Shown one piece after another: positions 60,760-64,000 of a stretch of DNA of 64,000 nt. The DNA comes from Streptomyces formicae (GTDB lineage Bacteria; Actinomycetota; Actinomycetes; Streptomycetales; Streptomycetaceae): assembly GCF_022647665.1 (NCBI RefSeq), contig NZ_CP071872.1:310001-374000 (forward strand), read 5' to 3'. The first letter of the stretch is position 1. Each line of letters begins with the position of its first letter. Position numbers and translations under genes: made by a program. Below the pieces are notes generated by a model. It ran no database searches, was not told the DNA's origin, and saw nothing but the letters and a program-made list of their open reading frames with translations.

Positions 60760-61764
60760 GTGACGAGACGACTCTCCAAGGTGGCCGCGTTCGCGGGTGT
60801 CAGCGAAGTGACGGTCAGCCGGGTGCTCAACAGCAGCCCGCTGGTCGCCCCCGCCACCCGCGACGTGGTGCTCACGGCGCTCGACGTCTTCGGCATCGAG
60901 CGCCCGGCGGCTGCGCGCAGCGAGCGCGCGCCGCTGATCGGGCTGGTCGTGCCGGAGTTGCAGAACCCCGTCTTCCCGCTGTTCGCCGAGGCCCTGGCGG
61001 GCAGGCTCAACAAGCGCGGACTCATTCCGGTCCTTTGCACCCGCACAGCAGACGGGGTCTCGGAGGCGCACTACATAGAGATGCTGCTCGCGCAGAACAT
61101 CGGCGGCATCATCTTCGTCGGGTCCAGCTACGCCGACGCCGGCACCGACCAGTGCAGGGCCCTCACCGACCGGCGCACCCCGCTCGTCCTCGTCAACGCC
61201 GCCGACGAGAACCTCGGCGCGGTCCAGGTCTCGGCGGATGACGAGCACGCTGCCGTAGCGGCATTGACGCACCTCACGGCGCTCGGTCATAAGCGCGTCG
61301 GGCTGCTCGCCGGACCCGTCGGGCATGTGCCGTCGGCCCGTAAACTCGCCGGGTACGCGCAGTTCTGGCGGTCCCGGGGAGTGGCGCGCGAGCGGTGGGC
61401 GCCGCTGGTCGCCCACGCGATGTTCTCGATGGAGGGCGGCGCGACCGCCGTGCCCGGGCTGCTCGCCCAGGGGGCGACCGCGGTCGTGTGCGCGAGCGAC
61501 GCACTCGCACTCGGCGCGATCAGAGGAGCCCGCAGGCAGGGGCGCCGCGTGCCGGACGACTTCTCGGTGGTCGGCTTCGACGACTCGCTGTTCATGGTGG
61601 CCACCGACCCGCCGCTGACCACGGCCCGCCAGCCGGTCGCGGCGATGGCGGACGCCGCCGTGACCTCGCTGATCGCGCAGATGAACGGGCACCGGGTCGC
61701 GGGCGAGCCGCTGCTCTTCGAAACGGAGCTCATCGTGCGCGGCTCCACGGCCGCACGTCCGTAG
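60760..61764 (+). CDS. LacI family transcriptional regulator
   Basis: A 334-residue regulator: N-terminal helix-turn-helix (LSKVAAFAGVSEVTVSRVLN, residues 5-24) with hinge, then a sugar-binding periplasmic-like domain (LIGLVVPELQNPVFPLFAEA, DDEHAAVAALTHLTALGHKR, VPDDFSVVGFDDSLFMVATD). GTG 60760 lies 7 bp after a -10-like TACGGT (60748-60753), so the transcript may be leaderless. It is upstream of a carbohydrate ABC-import operon and probably represses it until the sugar is present. Confidence 0.92.
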   Translation: MTRRLSKVAAFAGVSEVTVSRVLNSSPLVAPATRDVVLTALDVFGIERPAAARSERAPLIGLVVPELQNPVFPLFAEALAGRLNKRGLIPVLCTRTADGVSEAHYIEMLLAQNIGGIIFVGSSYADAGTDQCRALTDRRTPLVLVNAADENLGAVQVSADDEHAAVAALTHLTALGHKRVGLLAGPVGHVPSARKLAGYAQFWRSRGVARERWAPLVAHAMFSMEGGATAVPGLLAQGATAVVCASDALALGAIRGARRQGRRVPDDFSVVGFDDSLFMVATDPPLTTARQPVAAMADAAVTSLIAQMNGHRVAGEPLLFETELIVRGSTAARP

Positions 61765-61898
61765 CGCCGGTCGGGGCCGGGCGAGGCCGGGGCGAGGCCG
61801 GGTGCCGGCCAGGGCCCGGCTCGGGCCCGCGCTCCCGGGCCGAGTCCGTCCGCCGCCGAGTCCGTCCGCAGCCACATCCGTGCCCAAGAGTTGATTTT

Positions 61899-61941
61899 TT
61901 GCGTAGAGTGATTGACTTCTTTCTCAAGCTGCTTCTACGGT
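61899..61941 (+). promoter_or_regulatory. Promoter and operator half-site of the sugar-import operon
   Basis: TTGCGTAGAG (61899-61908) is the complement of the half-site upstream of the LacI gene. TTGACT (61912-61917) and TACGGT (61936-61941) with 18-bp spacing form a good sigma-70-type promoter; TACGGTCTG also occurs ahead of the LacI gene. Confidence 0.5.
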
Positions 61942-62004
61942 CTGCGTGATTACTGAGGCCCGGGCACCCGCCCCCGGGCGTGTCCCCAGGAAGGCGCTGA
62001 TCAC

Positions 62005-63360
62005 ATGGCCGGCCCTCTCTCCCGTCGCCGACTCCTCGGTACGGGCATAACCTGCGCGCTCACGTTCGGACTGGCGGCATGCGGAGGATCGACGCCGCCC
62101 GCGGCCGAGGACGGCGTGGTCACGATCACCGTGAACGGCATGCCCCCCAAGACCCAGCCCGTGGACCGCAAGTACTTCGAGGACGACGTCAAAGCCTTCG
62201 AGAAGACCCACCCGGACATCAGGATCGACGCCCGCGAGGGCTTCATGGACCCGAAGACCTTCTCGGCGAAGCTCGCGGGCGGCCAGCTCGAAGACGTCTA
62301 CTACGTCTACTTCACCGACCCGGCCGGGCTCATCCAGCGCCGCCAGGGCGCCGACATCGCGCCGTACCTCAAGGACGTCCCGTACCTCCAGGACATCAAG
62401 CCCGAGTTCATGAAAGTCTTCACCGGCCCGGACGGCAAGGTCTACGGACTGCCCAACGGCCAGTACTCCATGGGGCTGGTCTACAACCGGGCTCTGTTCC
62501 AGAAGGCCGGCCTCGACCCCGACAAGCCGCCGGCCACCTGGGACGAGGTCCGCAGCGCCGCGAAGAAGATCACAGCACTCGGCAACGGCACGGTCGGCTA
62601 CGCCGACTACAGCAAGAACAACCAGGGCGGCTGGCACCTCACCTCATGGATCTACTCCATGGGCGGCGATGTGGCCGTCAAGGACGGCGCCACGTGGAAG
62701 GCCGCGTTCAACAGCGACGCGGGCCGCAAGTCGCTCCAGATGCTGCACGACATGCGCTTCACCGACAACTCCATGGGCACCCGGCAGCTCCTGGAGATCG
62801 CCGACGTACAGAAGATGATGGGCTCCGGCAAGCTCGGGATGTACATGGCGGGCCCCGACAACATCCCCACCATCGTGAAGCAGTTCGAGCGCAAGTACTC
62901 CGAGTACGGCGTCGCTGCGATGCCCGGCTCGGCGACCCTCGGCGGCGGCAACGGCTTCATGTTCAACCCGAAGGCCACACCCGAGAAGATCAAGGCCGGC
63001 ATCGCCTGGGTCCAGTGGAAGTACCTCAACCCCGACCGCGAGGAGTTCAACTCCAAGCGCGCCTCCGGCGACGGCGTACCCATGGGCTTGCCCCTCGACC
63101 GGCTGTTCGACGGCGCTGCCCAGGAGAAGAACGACGCCATCCACGCCAAGTACGCCAACGTCCCGGTGGAGAACTACGCGCCGTTCGTCGAGCGCAACGG
63201 GCAGCTGGAGCAGAAGGTCGAGCCCCCGAACGCCCAGCAGATCTACACGGTCCTCGACGGCGTCATGCAGTCCGTCCTGACGAAGGAGGATGCCGACATC
63301 GACCGGCTGCTGAGCGACGCGGAGCAGAAGGTCGACTCGATTCTCGCGACGGTCAAGTGA
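62005..63360 (+). CDS. Carbohydrate ABC transporter substrate-binding lipoprotein
   Basis: A 451-residue extracellular solute-binding protein (family 1): Tat/lipoprotein signal (SRRRLLGTGITCALTFGLAAC, lipobox LAAC with Cys near 26), then a two-lobe sugar-binding fold (VVTITVNGMPPKTQPVDRKY, KVYGLPNGQYSMGLVYNRAL, GYADYSKNNQGGWHLTSWIY). ATG 62005 has AGGAAGG about 10 bp ahead. The permease starts 2 bp after the stop, so they are one operon. The sugar cannot be named from sequence. Confidence 0.93.
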   Translation: MAGPLSRRRLLGTGITCALTFGLAACGGSTPPAAEDGVVTITVNGMPPKTQPVDRKYFEDDVKAFEKTHPDIRIDAREGFMDPKTFSAKLAGGQLEDVYYVYFTDPAGLIQRRQGADIAPYLKDVPYLQDIKPEFMKVFTGPDGKVYGLPNGQYSMGLVYNRALFQKAGLDPDKPPATWDEVRSAAKKITALGNGTVGYADYSKNNQGGWHLTSWIYSMGGDVAVKDGATWKAAFNSDAGRKSLQMLHDMRFTDNSMGTRQLLEIADVQKMMGSGKLGMYMAGPDNIPTIVKQFERKYSEYGVAAMPGSATLGGGNGFMFNPKATPEKIKAGIAWVQWKYLNPDREEFNSKRASGDGVPMGLPLDRLFDGAAQEKNDAIHAKYANVPVENYAPFVERNGQLEQKVEPPNAQQIYTVLDGVMQSVLTKEDADIDRLLSDAEQKVDSILATVK

Positions 63361-63361
63361 G

Positions 63362-64000
63362 ATGGCGGTGCCCTCCCTCCTGCCCGCGCGCAAGACGGCC
63401 GGCCCGCCCGACCGCAGGGCCGCCGTCCCGCCCGACGGCGGCGCGACCTCGGTGAACAGGGCGCCGGCGCCAGGAAGAACACCGGCCACGGCACGTCGCC
63501 GCCGGCTCCGTGAGAACCTCACCGCCTACGCCTTCCTGGCCGCCGGGGTGATCTGCTTCGCCCTCTTCTCCTGGTACCCGATCGTCCGCGGCTGGCTCCT
63601 CGGCTTCCAGCAGGTCACCTTCGCCCAGCCCGCCCAGTGGGTCGGCTGGGACAACTTCCAGCGCCTCTTCGACGACCCGCTCTTCCTCACCGCCTGGAGG
63701 AACACCGGCTGGTTCACCCTGCTCGCCCTGGTCTTCGGCTTCGCCGCCCCTCTCGTCACCGCCGTCGTCCTCAACGAACTGCGGCGCGGCACGGCGTACC
63801 TGCGGATGGCGGTCTATCTGCCGGTGATGCTGCCGCCGATCGTGACCATGCTGCTGTGGCGCTGGTTCTACGATCCGGGCCCCGGACTGTTCAACAACGC
63901 GCTGGAGGTCCTCCACCTGCCCGCCCAGCAGTGGCTGGAGTCCGAGAACCTCGCCATGGTCTCCCTGGTCCTCGTCTCCACCTGGGCCAACATGGGCACG
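63362..64000 (+). CDS. Carbohydrate ABC transporter permease (3' end off window)
   Basis: Residues 1-213 are visible of a sugar-import permease (usually about 310). A Pro/Ala/Arg-rich tail (about 1-50) is followed by membrane helices (AYAFLAAGVICFALFSWYPI, FTLLALVFGFAAPLVTAVVL, MAVYLPVMLPPIVTMLLWRW). The EAA loop would lie beyond the edge. ATG 63362 starts 2 bp after the binding-protein stop. A second permease gene is expected to follow, with the shared ATPase (MsiK-type) encoded elsewhere. Confidence 0.92.
   Translation, partial: MAVPSLLPARKTAGPPDRRAAVPPDGGATSVNRAPAPGRTPATARRRRLRENLTAYAFLAAGVICFALFSWYPIVRGWLLGFQQVTFAQPAQWVGWDNFQRLFDDPLFLTAWRNTGWFTLLALVFGFAAPLVTAVVLNELRRGTAYLRMAVYLPVMLPPIVTMLLWRWFYDPGPGLFNNALEVLHLPAQQWLESENLAMVSLVLVSTWANMGT

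Noticed and set aside
1..64000. tRNA or rRNA genes and prophage attachment sites
   Set aside because: None could be recognised by inspection in any intergenic region.

Overview
The window is about 72% GC, its codons end mostly in G or C, and GTG and TTG starts are common. Together with the gene families (DUF397/XRE pairs, SLATT, sortase F, DasR-type chitinase control, an ECF41 sigma factor) this points to a Streptomyces or close relative. The order purA ... ebfC-recR ... ask-asd is a conserved chromosomal core block. Much of the rest is accessory: decayed duplicates, secreted repeat proteins, a giant RHS protein and transport systems.

Region by region. 1-2.95 kb: a tetronasin-type ABC exporter (permease cut by the window edge) divergent from a GbsR/MarR regulator across an 18-bp palindrome. 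3-8.8 kb: a four-gene MacAB-like export operon with 1-4 bp overlaps (lipoprotein, adaptor, ATPase, permease; the adaptor is frameshifted), divergent from an OmpR/histidine-kinase pair. 8.9-16.9 kb: diacylglycerol-kinase-like protein, purA, M28 peptidase, MFS transporter, a membrane-tethered phosphate-binding-type protein and a GH19 chitinase behind chitin-responsive repeats. 17-20.8 kb: two reciprocally decayed copies of a divergent SDR/XRE-regulator module flanking a two-gene secreted-protein operon. 20.9-24.3 kb: a MarR-GNAT fusion with an operator over its start codon, an AAA ATPase broken by a 31-bp tandem duplication, a periplasmic-binding-fold protein without a signal peptide, and a MazEF-type toxin-antitoxin pair. 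24.4-26.9 kb: an XRE-DUF397-sigJ operon with 4-bp overlaps and a divergent unknown gene.

26.9-30.1 kb: a secreted SUMF1-fold protein and three small secreted Gly-rich proteins. One carries nine 12-residue repeats. Another joins the same repeat motif to a C-terminal helix-turn-helix resembling transposase OrfA. 30.2-37.7 kb: a 2110-residue RHS protein with a novel-looking aromatic and basic tip, a small three-helix membrane protein beyond its terminator, and probable gene debris on both sides. 37.8-43.5 kb: CapA-like protein, VOC protein, class III aminotransferase with a GntR regulator, a conserved hypothetical and a frameshifted SLATT protein. 43.8-51.6 kb: ebfC, recR, DUF5063 protein, lipoprotein, ask with an internal beta-subunit start, an asd homologue lacking the catalytic cysteine, and an ECF sigma factor coupled to a single-span membrane protein. 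51.7-60.6 kb: SURF1, S9 peptidase, methyltransferase, pectate lyase, class F sortase with a membrane-anchored surface protein, a small hypothetical and a thioredoxin-reductase-like flavoprotein. 60.7-64 kb: a LacI regulator and the start of a carbohydrate ABC-import operon that share an operator half-site; the permease runs off the right edge.

Several genes are interrupted by single-base differences, mostly in homopolymers. Some may be sequence errors, but the XRE copy with an additional in-frame stop and the gene with a 31-bp duplication look genuinely broken.
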